From Shinella yambaruensis (GTDB lineage: Bacteria; Pseudomonadota; Alphaproteobacteria; Rhizobiales; Rhizobiaceae): a stretch of DNA of 64,000 nt. Location of the stretch: the NCBI RefSeq assembly GCF_022899355.1, contig NZ_JALJCK010000002.1, positions 1 to 64,000 on the forward strand, in the 5' to 3' direction. The notes beneath the pieces were generated by a model. The model was given only the letters and a program-made list of their open reading frames with translations, made no database searches and was not told where the DNA came from. Numbering within the stretch: the stretch's first letter is position 1; each line of letters opens with the position of its first letter. The translations under genes were made by a program, and so were the position numbers. This document shows positions 25,891 to 34,435 of this stretch, in pieces.

Positions 25891-26853
25891 ATGGCCATGA
25901 ACACGCTTCACGACGGCTTCAGCGAGAAGGGCGCGCTCATCGAGCGGCACTGGCAGGAGCTGAACGCCCGCCGCAGGCTCTATACCTGGCTCGGCCTTGC
26001 CATCCTCGCCATGGCGCTCACCGGTTCGCTCTGGTTCGCCAACGAGACCAATGCCGGAAAGTTCTTCGACCGGCTGCCGCATTTCTTCGATTTCGTCGGC
26101 GACATGGTGCCGCGCGACGGGCTGGAGGTCTTTCGCGCGCTGTTCGACCTGCCGTCGCCCTATGACGACGGCAGCTTCAAGTACAACTACCCGGAGGGGC
26201 GGCTCTACATCACCGGGAGCCTCTATGTGCCGGAATATTTCCACAAGATGCTGGAGACGCTGAACATCGCGCTGTTCTCCACCATCATCGGCATGGTCTT
26301 CGGATTCCTGCTCTGCTTCCTCGCGGCGAAGAACCTCGTCGCCAATCGCCTGCTGCGCGGCTTCGTGCGCCGCTTCATGGAGATCCTGCGCGCCTTCCCG
26401 GAAGTCGTGCTCGCCGGTTTCTTCCTCGCCATCCTCTCGCTCGGCCCGCTGCCTGCCGTCATCGCCGTGTCGATCCACACGGTCGGGGCGCTCGGCAAAC
26501 TGTTCTTCGAGGTGGTCGAGAATGCCGACATGAAGGCGGAGGAGGGGCTTCGCGCGGTCGGTGCGAGCTGGGTGGAGCGCGTCTGGTTCGGCATCGTGCC
26601 GCAGGTGCTGCCGAATTTCATGAGCTACTTCCTGCTGCGCCTCGAGATCAACGTGCGCGCCTCGACCATCATCGGCGCCGTCGGTGGCGGCGGCATTGGC
26701 GAATTGCTGCGTCTGTCCATCGGCCAGGGGCACCAGGCCAAGACGCTCGCCATCGTGCTCCTGCTGCTCGTCACCATCGTCGCCGTCGACCAGTTTTCCG
26801 CCTGGCTGCGCCGCAGGCTCGTCGGCGACCACGCCTTCCGGCTGGCCCAATAG
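25891..26853 (+). CDS. phnE: PhnE, phosphonate ABC transporter permease 1
   Basis: A 320-residue membrane protein with about six helices. The first helix is at residues 29-46, and a periplasmic loop of about 80 residues (about 50-125) follows it. The coupling motif EEGLRAVGASWVERVWFGIV is near 215-234. ATG 25891 is chosen by position; an in-frame ATG two codons later is possible. It pairs with the longer permease encoded 9 bp downstream. Confidence 0.93.
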   Translation: MAMNTLHDGFSEKGALIERHWQELNARRRLYTWLGLAILAMALTGSLWFANETNAGKFFDRLPHFFDFVGDMVPRDGLEVFRALFDLPSPYDDGSFKYNYPEGRLYITGSLYVPEYFHKMLETLNIALFSTIIGMVFGFLLCFLAAKNLVANRLLRGFVRRFMEILRAFPEVVLAGFFLAILSLGPLPAVIAVSIHTVGALGKLFFEVVENADMKAEEGLRAVGASWVERVWFGIVPQVLPNFMSYFLLRLEINVRASTIIGAVGGGGIGELLRLSIGQGHQAKTLAIVLLLLVTIVAVDQFSAWLRRRLVGDHAFRLAQ

Positions 26854-26862
26854 GAGAGCGCC

Positions 26863-28365
26863 ATGACGACCCTCAATCCCGCTCAGATGGATGAGATCGC
26901 GGCACGCCACCCGGCCGTCTTCCACCGCTCGTTCTGGCAGCGTTTCCGCGTCGCCGTCATCGCCGGCGGCTTCGTGCTCTATGCGCTCTACTGCTGGTGG
27001 TTCTTCGCCATCGGCCATGTGCTCGGCACGGCGAACTGGAACATTGCCGGCACCTATCTCGCCGACTGGGTCTCTTACGAGGTGCGCCCGGAAGTGACCA
27101 TCGATCCCGACGGCGCGATGAAGCTGACCTATCCGCGCTTTTCCCCGCTCGGGCCGAATGCCGAGCCCGACTGGGTCGAGATCGAGCGCGGCACGATGAT
27201 CCGCACCACGCCCTCGACCGGCGCTGCGGCGGACACTGCCCAAAAGCCCGCCTCGATGGGCTTCATGGGAACGGGCGGCACCATCGGCGGTTCGGCCGCC
27301 GCCGCCAATGCCATGGCGACCGCGACCACCCGCGAGGAGGAGGTGGTCAGGCGCGCGAAGATCACGCTCAATTCCTCGACGAGCGTCGAGGTCGTGCCGG
27401 ACCGGGTAACGGTGCGGCATTCCGGCGAGACCCTGCTCGTCGATATCGCCGGCTCCGATATGACGGTGGAAGGCGCTCTGCCGGCCTGGGCGACGCAGAA
27501 GGCGCCGGGCGAGAAGATCACGCTTTCCTTCGGTGTCGCCGGCTGGGGCGAGATCGAGCCGGACGACATCTCGATCCGCAAGCGCTTCTTCGGCTGGGCG
27601 AACTTCCTGTTCGACACGAACTCGCCCTTCCACGGCAAGCCGCTATCGGAGGTCTTCTCGCTGGTGACGTCGGGTGAGCGCATAGACCCGAAGCAGTCGA
27701 ACCTGTCGCTTGCCTGGGGCAACATCCTCTACAATGCGGAATGGCAGCATCTCGATGTCTGGACGAAGCTGCTCCAGACCATCGTCATGGCCTTCGTCGG
27801 CACGCTCTTCGCGATGCTGCTCGCCTTCCCGCTGGCGTTCCTCGCCGCGCGCAACATCACGCGCAGCTGGATCTCCAACCAGGTGACGAAGCGCCTCTTC
27901 GATTTCCTGCGCTCGGTCGACATGCTGATCTGGGCGCTGTTCTTCACCCGTGCCTTCGGCCCGGGGCCGCTCGCCGGCATGTCGGCGATCTTCTTCACGG
28001 ATACGGGCACGCTCGGAAAACTCTATTCCGAGGCGCTGGAGAATATCGACGACAAGCAGCGCGAAGGCGTGAAGTCGGTCGGCGCGGCGCCGGCCGCGGT
28101 GCAGCGCTTCGGCGTGCTGCCGCAGGTCATGCCGCTCTTTGCCTCCCAGGCGCTTTATTTCTGGGAATCGAACACCCGTTCTGCCACGATCATCGGCGCG
28201 GTCGGCGCCGGCGGCATCGGCCTCAAGCTCTGGGAAGCGATGCGCACGAATTCCGACTGGGAGAATGTCGCCTATATGGTGCTGCTGATCCTCATCGTCG
28301 TCTTCGTCTTCGACGGTATATCCAACGCGCTGCGCTCGCGCCTGATGGGCAAGCCGGCGCATTGA
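26863..28365 (+). CDS. PhnE2, long phosphonate ABC transporter permease
   Basis: A 500-residue permease. After the first transmembrane helix (about residues 28-50) there is an insertion of about 240 residues before the next helix (about 305-330). It is predicted to lie in the periplasm. The C-terminal half has the normal PhnE core with coupling motif KQREGVKSVGAAPAAVQRFG (about 397-416). PhnE proteins are normally 260-330 residues, so the inserted domain is an accessory part. It probably forms a heterodimeric channel with the shorter PhnE. Confidence 0.92.
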   Translation: MTTLNPAQMDEIAARHPAVFHRSFWQRFRVAVIAGGFVLYALYCWWFFAIGHVLGTANWNIAGTYLADWVSYEVRPEVTIDPDGAMKLTYPRFSPLGPNAEPDWVEIERGTMIRTTPSTGAAADTAQKPASMGFMGTGGTIGGSAAAANAMATATTREEEVVRRAKITLNSSTSVEVVPDRVTVRHSGETLLVDIAGSDMTVEGALPAWATQKAPGEKITLSFGVAGWGEIEPDDISIRKRFFGWANFLFDTNSPFHGKPLSEVFSLVTSGERIDPKQSNLSLAWGNILYNAEWQHLDVWTKLLQTIVMAFVGTLFAMLLAFPLAFLAARNITRSWISNQVTKRLFDFLRSVDMLIWALFFTRAFGPGPLAGMSAIFFTDTGTLGKLYSEALENIDDKQREGVKSVGAAPAAVQRFGVLPQVMPLFASQALYFWESNTRSATIIGAVGAGGIGLKLWEAMRTNSDWENVAYMVLLILIVVFVFDGISNALRSRLMGKPAH

Positions 28366-28422
28366 GCGACGAAAGACCTGGCGTGGCGGCATGATGCTGC
28401 CACACGAATCCCTTCAAGTGCC

Positions 28423-28445
28423 GACGCCGCCGGTCCGGCGGCGTC
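28423..28445. other. GC-rich hairpin between phnE2 and DUF1045 gene
   Basis: GACGCCGCCGG and CCGGCGGCGTC are perfect inverted arms around a single T. There is no T-tract, so it is more likely an mRNA-processing or stability hairpin than a full terminator. Confidence 0.5.
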
Positions 28446-28470
28446 AAATGACTGCCACAGGAATGAGCCA

Positions 28471-29178
28471 TTGCGTTACGCCCTCTATTTCACCCCGCCC
28501 GCAAGCGACCCCTTGACCCTTGCCGCCCAGCGCTGGCTGGGGCGCAATGCATTTACGGGGGCGGCGCTGGAGCAGCCGGCCGTGAACGGCTTCGATGCGG
28601 CCGCGCTTGCCGGCCTGACGGCCGATCCGCGCCGCTATGGCTTCCACGCCACGCTGAAGGCGCCTTTCGCGCTTGCCGAGGGGCGCAGCGAAGCGGAACT
28701 GTTGGCCGAAATCGGCCGCTTCGCCGCCGAGGTCGAGCCTTTCGAGATTCCGCAGGCCGTCGTCGGCCGCCTCGGCTCCTTCTTCGCGCTGGTGCCCGGC
28801 GATGATTGCGAGCCGCTGCAGGCCTTTGCCGGCGAGGTGGTGCGCCGCTTCGAGCGTTTTCGCGCCCCGCTCACCTCCGCCGACATCGCCCGTCGCAAGC
28901 CGGACGAACTCACCGCCGAAGAGCGCCAGAACCTCGTGCAATGGGGTTATCCCTATGTTTTCGACACGTTCCGCTTCCACATGACGCTGACAGGACGCGT
29001 CCCCGTGGAGCGCCGCGCGGCCGTCGAGGCCGCGCTGCTTGCGCATTTTTCCGATTTCCACGAACGTCCGCTGGCGATCGAGGGTTTGGCGCTCTTCCGC
29101 GAACCCTCGCGCGGCGCTGATTTCACCGTCCATTCGCTCTTCCCGCTGACAGCCGGAGCCAACAGAAAGACCGCCTGA
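28471..29178 (+). CDS. DUF1045 phosphonate-operon 2H-phosphoesterase-like protein
   Basis: A 235-residue protein of the phosphonate-operon family TIGR03223/DUF1045. Two HxT motifs (GFHATLKAPF with His59 and Thr61; RFHMTLTG with His170 and Thr172) define the 2H phosphoesterase fold, which acts on cyclic phosphodiesters and related bonds. No ATG fits the frame; TTG at 28471 with CAGGA upstream is the start. phnM follows after 1 bp. No phnP is present here, so it may open the ribose cyclic phosphate left by PhnJ. That role is inferred. Confidence 0.85.
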   Translation: MRYALYFTPPASDPLTLAAQRWLGRNAFTGAALEQPAVNGFDAAALAGLTADPRRYGFHATLKAPFALAEGRSEAELLAEIGRFAAEVEPFEIPQAVVGRLGSFFALVPGDDCEPLQAFAGEVVRRFERFRAPLTSADIARRKPDELTAEERQNLVQWGYPYVFDTFRFHMTLTGRVPVERRAAVEAALLAHFSDFHERPLAIEGLALFREPSRGADFTVHSLFPLTAGANRKTA

Positions 29179-29179
29179 C

Positions 29180-30319
29180 ATGACCCGCGAAACCGTTCTT
29201 TCCAATGCCCGCATCGTGCTCGAGGACCGGATCCTCGATGGCACGCTGGTGCTCCGCGATGGCCTGATCGCGGATATTTCCGAAGGTCCCTCCACCGCCG
29301 GCGAGGACATGGAGGGCGACTTCCTCCTGCCCGGCCTCGTCGAACTGCACACCGACCATCTCGAAGCCCACTACTCGCCGCGCCCCGGCGTGCGCTGGGG
29401 CCTGACGGCGGCGATCCAGGCGCATGACGCCCAGGTCGTCACCTCGGGCATCACCACCGTCTTCGACTGCCTGCGCATGGGCTCGGACGAGGACGGCGGC
29501 TTCGAGCAGGGCGAAATGCGCGCCATGGCCGATGCCATTGCCGACGCGCAGGACGAGGACCGCCTGCGCGCCCAGCACCTCATCCACCTGCGCTGCGAGG
29601 TCTCGACCGACAACGTGCTCGACCACTACGCGGAATTCGAGGACGACCCGCTGGTCCGCCTCGTCTCGCTGATGGACCATGCACCCGGCCAGCGCCAGTT
29701 CCAGACGCTGGACCAGTACATCCTCTACTACAAGAAGAAGCGCGGCCTGACCGACGACGAATTCGCCGCCTTCTGCAAGCGCCAGCAGGACCTTTCCGCC
29801 CGCTATGCCAAGCCGCACCGCGATGCCATCGCCGCCTCCTGTGCGGCCCGCGACATCTCGGTCGCCAGCCATGACGACGCGACGCTGGAACATGTCGAGG
29901 AGGCGATCGGCTACGGCATCCGCCTTGCCGAGTTCCCGACCAGCTTTGATGCCGCCAAGGCCTCGCACGGCGCCGGCATGAGCGTCCTGATGGGCGCGCC
30001 GAACATCGTGCGCGGCAAGTCGCATTCCGGCAATATCGCCGCCCGCGACCTCGCCACGATGGGCGTGCTCGACGTGCTCTCCTCCGACTACGTGCCCTTC
30101 AGCCTGATGCATGCGCCGTTCATCCTCGCCGACGAGGTCGAGGGCATCGACCTGCCGCGGGCGATCGCCATGGTCTCCACCACGCCGGCCCGCACCGTCG
30201 GCCTCGACGATCGCGGCGCCATCGCCAGGGGCCTGCGCGCCGATCTCGTGCGCGTGCGCCGTCCCTCCGGCGTTCCGGTCGTGCGCTCGGTCTGGCGGCA
30301 GGGCAGGCGGGTCGCGTGA
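29180..30319 (+). CDS. phnM: PhnM, ribosyl-alkylphosphonate triphosphate diphosphatase
   Basis: A 379-residue amidohydrolase-superfamily enzyme that removes pyrophosphate from alpha-D-ribose 1-alkylphosphonate 5-triphosphate before C-P cleavage. The metal motif VELHTDHLE (about 53-61), SHDDATLEHVEEA (about 230-242) and LSSDYVPFSLMHAPF (about 302-316) are characteristic. Its stop overlaps the phnN GTG start. Confidence 0.95.
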   Translation: MTRETVLSNARIVLEDRILDGTLVLRDGLIADISEGPSTAGEDMEGDFLLPGLVELHTDHLEAHYSPRPGVRWGLTAAIQAHDAQVVTSGITTVFDCLRMGSDEDGGFEQGEMRAMADAIADAQDEDRLRAQHLIHLRCEVSTDNVLDHYAEFEDDPLVRLVSLMDHAPGQRQFQTLDQYILYYKKKRGLTDDEFAAFCKRQQDLSARYAKPHRDAIAASCAARDISVASHDDATLEHVEEAIGYGIRLAEFPTSFDAAKASHGAGMSVLMGAPNIVRGKSHSGNIAARDLATMGVLDVLSSDYVPFSLMHAPFILADEVEGIDLPRAIAMVSTTPARTVGLDDRGAIARGLRADLVRVRRPSGVPVVRSVWRQGRRVA

Positions 30320-30918
30320 ACAGGAAGGCTGAAATTGCTGGAGCGCAGCCGCTGCCGGTTGCGGCCGGCACGATGGTCGTCGTCGTCGGCCCCAGCGGCG
30401 CGGGCAAGGACAGCGTCATGTCCTATGCCGCCCGGCATTTTGCCGGCGAGCCGCGCCTCGGCTTCGTGCGCCGCGTCATCACCCGCCCGCCGGATGCCGG
30501 CGGGGAGGCGCATGAGGCGGTCGATGCGGCCGGTTTCCAGGCGCGGGCGGCTGCCGGCGCCTTTGCGGTCTCCTGGGATGCGCACGGCCTTTCCTACGGC
30601 ATTCCGCGCGAAACCCTCGACCAACTTTCGGAGGGCATGACGCTGGTCGCCAATGGCAGCCGGTCGGCGCTGCCCGCCTTCGCCGCGGCCTACGGGCGGC
30701 TGAAAATCGTGCAGATCACCGCCCGCGCCGACATCCTCGCCGCGCGCCTCGCCGCCCGAGGCCGGGAAAGCGCCGAGGCCATCGCCCGCCGGCTCGATCG
30801 CGCCGTGCCCGAGATCGCCGCTGCCGATACGGTCGTCATCGACAACAGCGGCGCGCTGGAAGAGGCGGGCGATGCCTTCGTGCGGCTGCTTGCCTCCGCC
30901 CTTGCACGGAACGATTAG
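30316..30918 (+). CDS. phnN: PhnN, ribose 1,5-bisphosphate phosphokinase
   Basis: A 200-residue P-loop kinase resembling guanylate kinase, with Walker A GPSGAGKD near residues 25-32. It phosphorylates ribose 1,5-bisphosphate to PRPP, returning the sugar of C-P lyase products to nucleotide metabolism. It starts at GTG 30316 inside the phnM stop. It is the last gene of the phn cluster and is followed by a rhizobial repeat. Confidence 0.92.
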   Translation: MNRKAEIAGAQPLPVAAGTMVVVVGPSGAGKDSVMSYAARHFAGEPRLGFVRRVITRPPDAGGEAHEAVDAAGFQARAAAGAFAVSWDAHGLSYGIPRETLDQLSEGMTLVANGSRSALPAFAAAYGRLKIVQITARADILAARLAARGRESAEAIARRLDRAVPEIAAADTVVIDNSGALEEAGDAFVRLLASALARND

Positions 30919-30919
30919 G

Positions 30920-31018
30920 GCATTTCCGCTTTTCTCCGAATCGCGAAAACGCTCTATCTCCTTGTTTTGCCGCATTTCCGGACGCAAAACCGCTTCGCAC
31001 TTTTGCTGGAAATGCTTT
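30920..31018. repeat. RIME-like rhizobial palindromic repeat, copy 2
   Basis: It fills the gap between the convergent phnN and photolyase genes. The core CATTTCCGGACGCAAAACCG (from 30973) matches copies near 2051 and 59638. An upstream half with GCGAAAACGCTC precedes it. The right end lies 11 bp from the stop codon of the minus-strand photolyase gene. Confidence 0.8.
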
Positions 31019-31029
31019 TGGGCTCCGGC

Positions 31030-32469
31030 TCAGTCCGCCTTCAGCGCCTTGAAGGCGGCAAGCGCCCGTTCGCGGGTGCGGCCATGGTCGACAATGGGCT
31101 TCGGATAGGTCCTGCCGAGATCGACGCCGGCGCTCTTCAGCGCGGCCTCCGGTGCGGCGAAGGGCTTGTGGATCCAGGCGGCATCCAGGTTTTCCAGTTC
31201 CGGCACGAAGCGCCGCACATAGCTGCCGTCCGGATCGAATTTCTCGCCCTGAAGGATGGGGTTGAAGATACGGAAGAAGGGCGAGGCGTCCGCGCCCGAG
31301 CCGGCGACCCATTGCCAGTTCGCCGCGTTCGACGCCGCATCGGCATCCACCAGCGTGTCGCGGAACCATTTCTCGCCGTGCCGCCAGTCGATCATCAGGT
31401 GCTTGATCAGGAAGGAGGCCGCGATCATGCGCACGCGGTTGTGCATCCAGCCGTGCCGCCAGAGCTGCCGCATGCCGGCATCGACGATCGGATAGCCGGT
31501 CAGTCCGCGCGTCCAGAGCGTGAAGGCCTCGCCGCGTTCCTTCCAGGGGAACGCATCGAACCGGTCGTTCCAGTTCTTCTCCGCAAGGGCGGGAAAGTGG
31601 AAATGCAGGTGGTAGCAGAATTCCCGCCAGGCCAGTTCCTTGCGGAAATGGACGAGATCGCCGGTCGGCGCGTCAAGCCCGCGCGTGGCGTGCCAGATGC
31701 GGGCCGGGGAGATTTCTCCGAGCGCCAGATATGGCGAGAGCATCGAGGTGGCGTCGAGGGCGGGGCGGTCGCGGTTGGTGCCGTAGCCGTCGATCGCGCC
31801 GTTGACGAAGGCTTCGAGACGGTCTCGCGCGGCCGCTTCGCCCGGCGTCCAGACCTCCCGGAAGCGCGCGGCCCAGTCGGGTCTTGCCGGCGTGAGGCGC
31901 CAGTCCTCCAGGCGCTCCGACGCTGCGGCTTCGGAAAGGGCGACCAGCCGTGCCGGCGGGTCGATCGGCTCATCGGGTTCGCCGGCCCGTTCCAGCGCCT
32001 TCCAGAAGGGCGTGTAGACGCGGAAGGGCTTCTTGTCTCCCGTCAGCAGGCGTGTTGGGTCATGCAGCAACTGGCCGGCGAAGCTGATGGCGGCAAGGCC
32101 GCGCGCCTTGAATGAGGCCTTGATCGCACGGTCGATCGCCGTGCCCGGTGGATCGTGCCGGCGGTTCCAGTGGATGGTGTCGGCACCGGTCTCGGCGATC
32201 AGCGCGTCGAGGATCGCATCGGCCGGCCCGCTGCGCAGGACGAGCGGCGCGCCGAGGCCGGAAAGGTTGCCGGCAAGCGCGGCAAGGGCATGGTGCAGCC
32301 ACCAGCGCTGGGCGGCGCCGAGCGGGCCGGTTCCGGCCTCCGCAGGCTCCAGGATATAGAGCGGGATGACGGGACGACCGGTTTCGGCGGCGGCGGCCAG
32401 CGCCGCATTGTCGTCGATGCGCAGGTCCTTGCGGAACCAGACGATGACCGGAGCGTGGTGCGTTGCCAT
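31030..32469 (-). CDS. phrB: Class I deoxyribodipyrimidine photolyase
   Basis: A 479-residue flavoprotein that repairs cyclobutane pyrimidine dimers with blue light. The N-terminal photolyase domain starts VIVWFRKDLRIDDNAAL. The C-terminal FAD domain has GYPIVDAGMRQLWRHGWMHN (about 324-343), RMIAASFLIKHL and DADAASNAANWQWVAGSG. These contain the usual Trp and Asn residues around FAD. The DUF454 gene lies 7 bp upstream on the same strand. Confidence 0.95.
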   Translation of the reverse strand: MATHHAPVIVWFRKDLRIDDNAALAAAAETGRPVIPLYILEPAEAGTGPLGAAQRWWLHHALAALAGNLSGLGAPLVLRSGPADAILDALIAETGADTIHWNRRHDPPGTAIDRAIKASFKARGLAAISFAGQLLHDPTRLLTGDKKPFRVYTPFWKALERAGEPDEPIDPPARLVALSEAAASERLEDWRLTPARPDWAARFREVWTPGEAAARDRLEAFVNGAIDGYGTNRDRPALDATSMLSPYLALGEISPARIWHATRGLDAPTGDLVHFRKELAWREFCYHLHFHFPALAEKNWNDRFDAFPWKERGEAFTLWTRGLTGYPIVDAGMRQLWRHGWMHNRVRMIAASFLIKHLMIDWRHGEKWFRDTLVDADAASNAANWQWVAGSGADASPFFRIFNPILQGEKFDPDGSYVRRFVPELENLDAAWIHKPFAAPEAALKSAGVDLGRTYPKPIVDHGRTRERALAAFKALKAD

Positions 32470-32476
32470 CGGGCGG

Positions 32477-32842
32477 TCACCTCTTTTGCGGCAAGGGGCG
32501 GGTCAGGATGAAAAGGGCGCTAGCCGAGAGCACGAGACCGACCACGACCGCAAGAAGAGGCGACGGCGCCGTGCGATAATAGAAGAAACCGTAGCTTGCG
32601 ACGATGAGACAGATGGCGATCGTCTTTGCGCGCGCCGAGATCGCCCCCTCGCGCCGCCAGTTCGTCAGCGGTGGGCCGAGGGTGCCGTGGTTCAGCAGCC
32701 ACCGTTCGAGGCGTGGCGAGGAACGGGAAAAGCACCAGGCCGCAACGAGCAGGAACGGTGTTGTCGGCAAGAGCGGCAGGAACACACCGACAATGCCGAT
32801 CGCCGTCATCAGCAGGCCTGCCGCCATATAGATCGATCGCAC
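32477..32842 (-). CDS. DUF454 (YbaN-like) inner-membrane protein
   Basis: A 121-residue membrane protein with three hydrophobic helices and the DUF454 signature GVFLPLLPTTPFLLVAAWCF, then RSSPRLERWLLNH. The GTG at 32842 was chosen because GAGGA lies at proper spacing and the resulting N-terminus matches YbaN proteins. Function is unknown. It lies just upstream of the photolyase gene, possibly in the same transcript. Confidence 0.85.
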   Translation of the reverse strand: MRSIYMAAGLLMTAIGIVGVFLPLLPTTPFLLVAAWCFSRSSPRLERWLLNHGTLGPPLTNWRREGAISARAKTIAICLIVASYGFFYYRTAPSPLLAVVVGLVLSASALFILTRPLPQKR

Positions 32843-33174
32843 CGGGAATCCTCGTTTCAGTCCGCATCGACCGTTCACATAGAGCGTCGCGGCGCCGTCT
32901 CCAAGGGCGCCGATGCCGCAGCGGCGAGGGAACGGCTCACGGGAAAGGATCGGCGCGCAGGGCCGGAGCGTGAGAGGGCGTGGGGTACGGATCGGACAAG
33001 ACCTGAAGCATGCCCGGTGAAAGCCGGCTTACCGGACGCGATCCGGTCTCTTGTCTTTGCCGCATTGTCCAGCGCTGAAACGATGCCGCTTCGGCTGGAG
33101 GAATATCTCGATCCAATCGCCGACTGCCGAGGATGCCATGGGGGCCGGAGGTCCGCGGGAAATGAAACCGACAC
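32843..33174. other. Intergenic stretch without a supported gene
   Basis: No frame here has a convincing start and protein-like composition; the long frames are antisense shadows. It presumably holds the promoter of the DUF454/photolyase unit near its left end. A hairpin (listed separately) marks its right end. Confidence 0.5.
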
Positions 33175-33199
33175 GCCATGCCGGCTGTACCGGCATGGC
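33175..33199 (-). terminator. Hairpin after DUF2934 gene
   Basis: GCCATGCCGG-ctgta-CCGGCATGGC is a perfect 10-bp stem beginning 22 bp beyond the stop of the minus-strand DUF2934 gene. On that strand it is followed by GTGTCGGTTTC, only a weak T-run, so termination efficiency is uncertain. Confidence 0.55.
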
Positions 33200-33221
33200 C
33201 GTTTCTGCCGCGTGACGAGGG

Positions 33222-33548
33222 TCAGGCTTGCTTGCCGTTCGTCGTGGCCTTGACGGATTTCGCCTTTGCGACGGCCTTGGCGGCGATCGGCTTTTCCGCC
33301 GCGGCTTCGGCCTTCTTCCGCGGCTTGGCCGCTTCGGATTTTTTCGCCTGTGCCTTCTCGGAGATCTCGATCAGCGGCTTCCTGGCACCGGCCTGCCTGG
33401 TCTCCGGGGTGAGCGCCACGCGTTCGAATTCGTCGCGCTCGTGCACCGCCTGTTCCCAATGCTCGGCGTCATGGCCGTGGGGCCTTCCCGCCTCTTCCCA
33501 GAGCGTATAGGCCCGCTTGCTGATCCATTCCCTTCGCGCATCCGTCAT
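33222..33548 (-). CDS. DUF2934-domain protein with Lys/Ala-rich tail
   Basis: A 108-residue protein. Residues 1-40 (REWISKRAYTLWEEAGRPHG, then a DAEHW segment) form the small DUF2934 domain found widely in rhizobia. The rest is a Lys/Ala-rich tail like those of histone-like or DNA-binding proteins. The ATG at 33548 has GGGGAT upstream. Function is unknown. A hairpin terminator candidate follows. Confidence 0.8.
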   Translation of the reverse strand: MTDARREWISKRAYTLWEEAGRPHGHDAEHWEQAVHERDEFERVALTPETRQAGARKPLIEISEKAQAKKSEAAKPRKKAEAAAEKPIAAKAVAKAKSVKATTNGKQA

Positions 33549-33950
33549 CGCTAATCCCCGTTCGAGAGTGAACTGACGCCGTGCCGCCGATGTGCCGCTG
33601 AGAGGGGCAGGATCGGGACACGGAACTCGCTGGACGGCCGGGAAGATATCGACCGGCGGGTCCAGATATTCGGCGCACCGTGCGCTCCGGGCATCGCCCA
33701 TGGGAGCAGGTCTGCTTCATGCGATTCGCTCATCTAGAATGCGCCCAAAGCGGCATGGCATCAAGCGCGCGGGGGTGCGACAGGATGACGACCTGCGGGC
33801 AGGGAAAGCAAAAACATGCTGCCGGCCGCGGCAAATCGGCGTAATTCCGGAAAAGTTTCATGCTTGCGGGTGGACAGCGCCAATCCTGCCAACGTATTGT
33901 CCGGATGAGAGAATATTCAATGCGGGCGACGGATTCGAAAGGCAGGGCGT
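33549..33950. other. Intergenic stretch without a supported gene
   Basis: About 400 bp, less GC-rich than the flanking genes, with no frame of convincing composition. It should contain the promoter for the minus-strand DUF2934 gene. TGCCG/CGGCA around 33821-33834 could form a small hairpin. Nothing else is assigned. Confidence 0.5.
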
Positions 33951-34334
33951 TTGGCAGCGACAGGGCAACAGCATCGACCTGTTCGTCGGGCTTTTTGCCT
34001 CTTCTGCACGGCGCTTACCTGTCTTTTGCTGTTGATATCCATGCTCTCGGTGCCTTCTGCCACCGGTGCCGGTTCGAAGATGCTTCGTTACGGTATCCAG
34101 AAGACTGCAGGCCACCCTTCGGCGCTTCCCGATGCCGAATGCCGCAAACGCATCGTTGCCGGGAAAATGACGCCGCTCGACAGCGCAGGTGCCGATCCCG
34201 CCTGCCTGCCGGCGGGGGAGGCTTTCGGCCCGAAGGGCGTGATGGCCGCCATGGCCGTCGTCGCGCCTTCTGGCTCCGGCATCGGCCGCATGGAGATGCG
34301 CGGGGCGCGTGCCCCTCCGTTGAATCTCGCCTGA
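33951..34334 (+). CDS. Hypothetical secreted or membrane-anchored protein
   Basis: A 127-codon frame from TTG 33951 (AGGCAGGG upstream). It has a clear signal-anchor-like segment, AFCLFCTALTCLLLLISMLS, at residues 14-33. The remainder is a polar, Ala/Gly-rich stretch with two cysteines. No family is recognised. A rare start codon and lack of homologue knowledge make it uncertain, but it is the only frame in this 890-bp gap with a protein-like feature. Confidence 0.35.
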   Translation: MAATGQQHRPVRRAFCLFCTALTCLLLLISMLSVPSATGAGSKMLRYGIQKTAGHPSALPDAECRKRIVAGKMTPLDSAGADPACLPAGEAFGPKGVMAAMAVVAPSGSGIGRMEMRGARAPPLNLA

Positions 34335-34435
34335 CGACCGCTCCGATCGTCCCGTCGGTCGCGCGCGGTCTTCCCGATATCGCCGGCGTGCCGGCGCATG
34401 AGAAGCTCTGACGTTCGAAAGCGATCGATCAAACG

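Noticed and set aside
25840-27633. 597-codon minus-strand open frame
   Set aside because: Antisense to phnE and phnE2; composition is that of a shadow frame.
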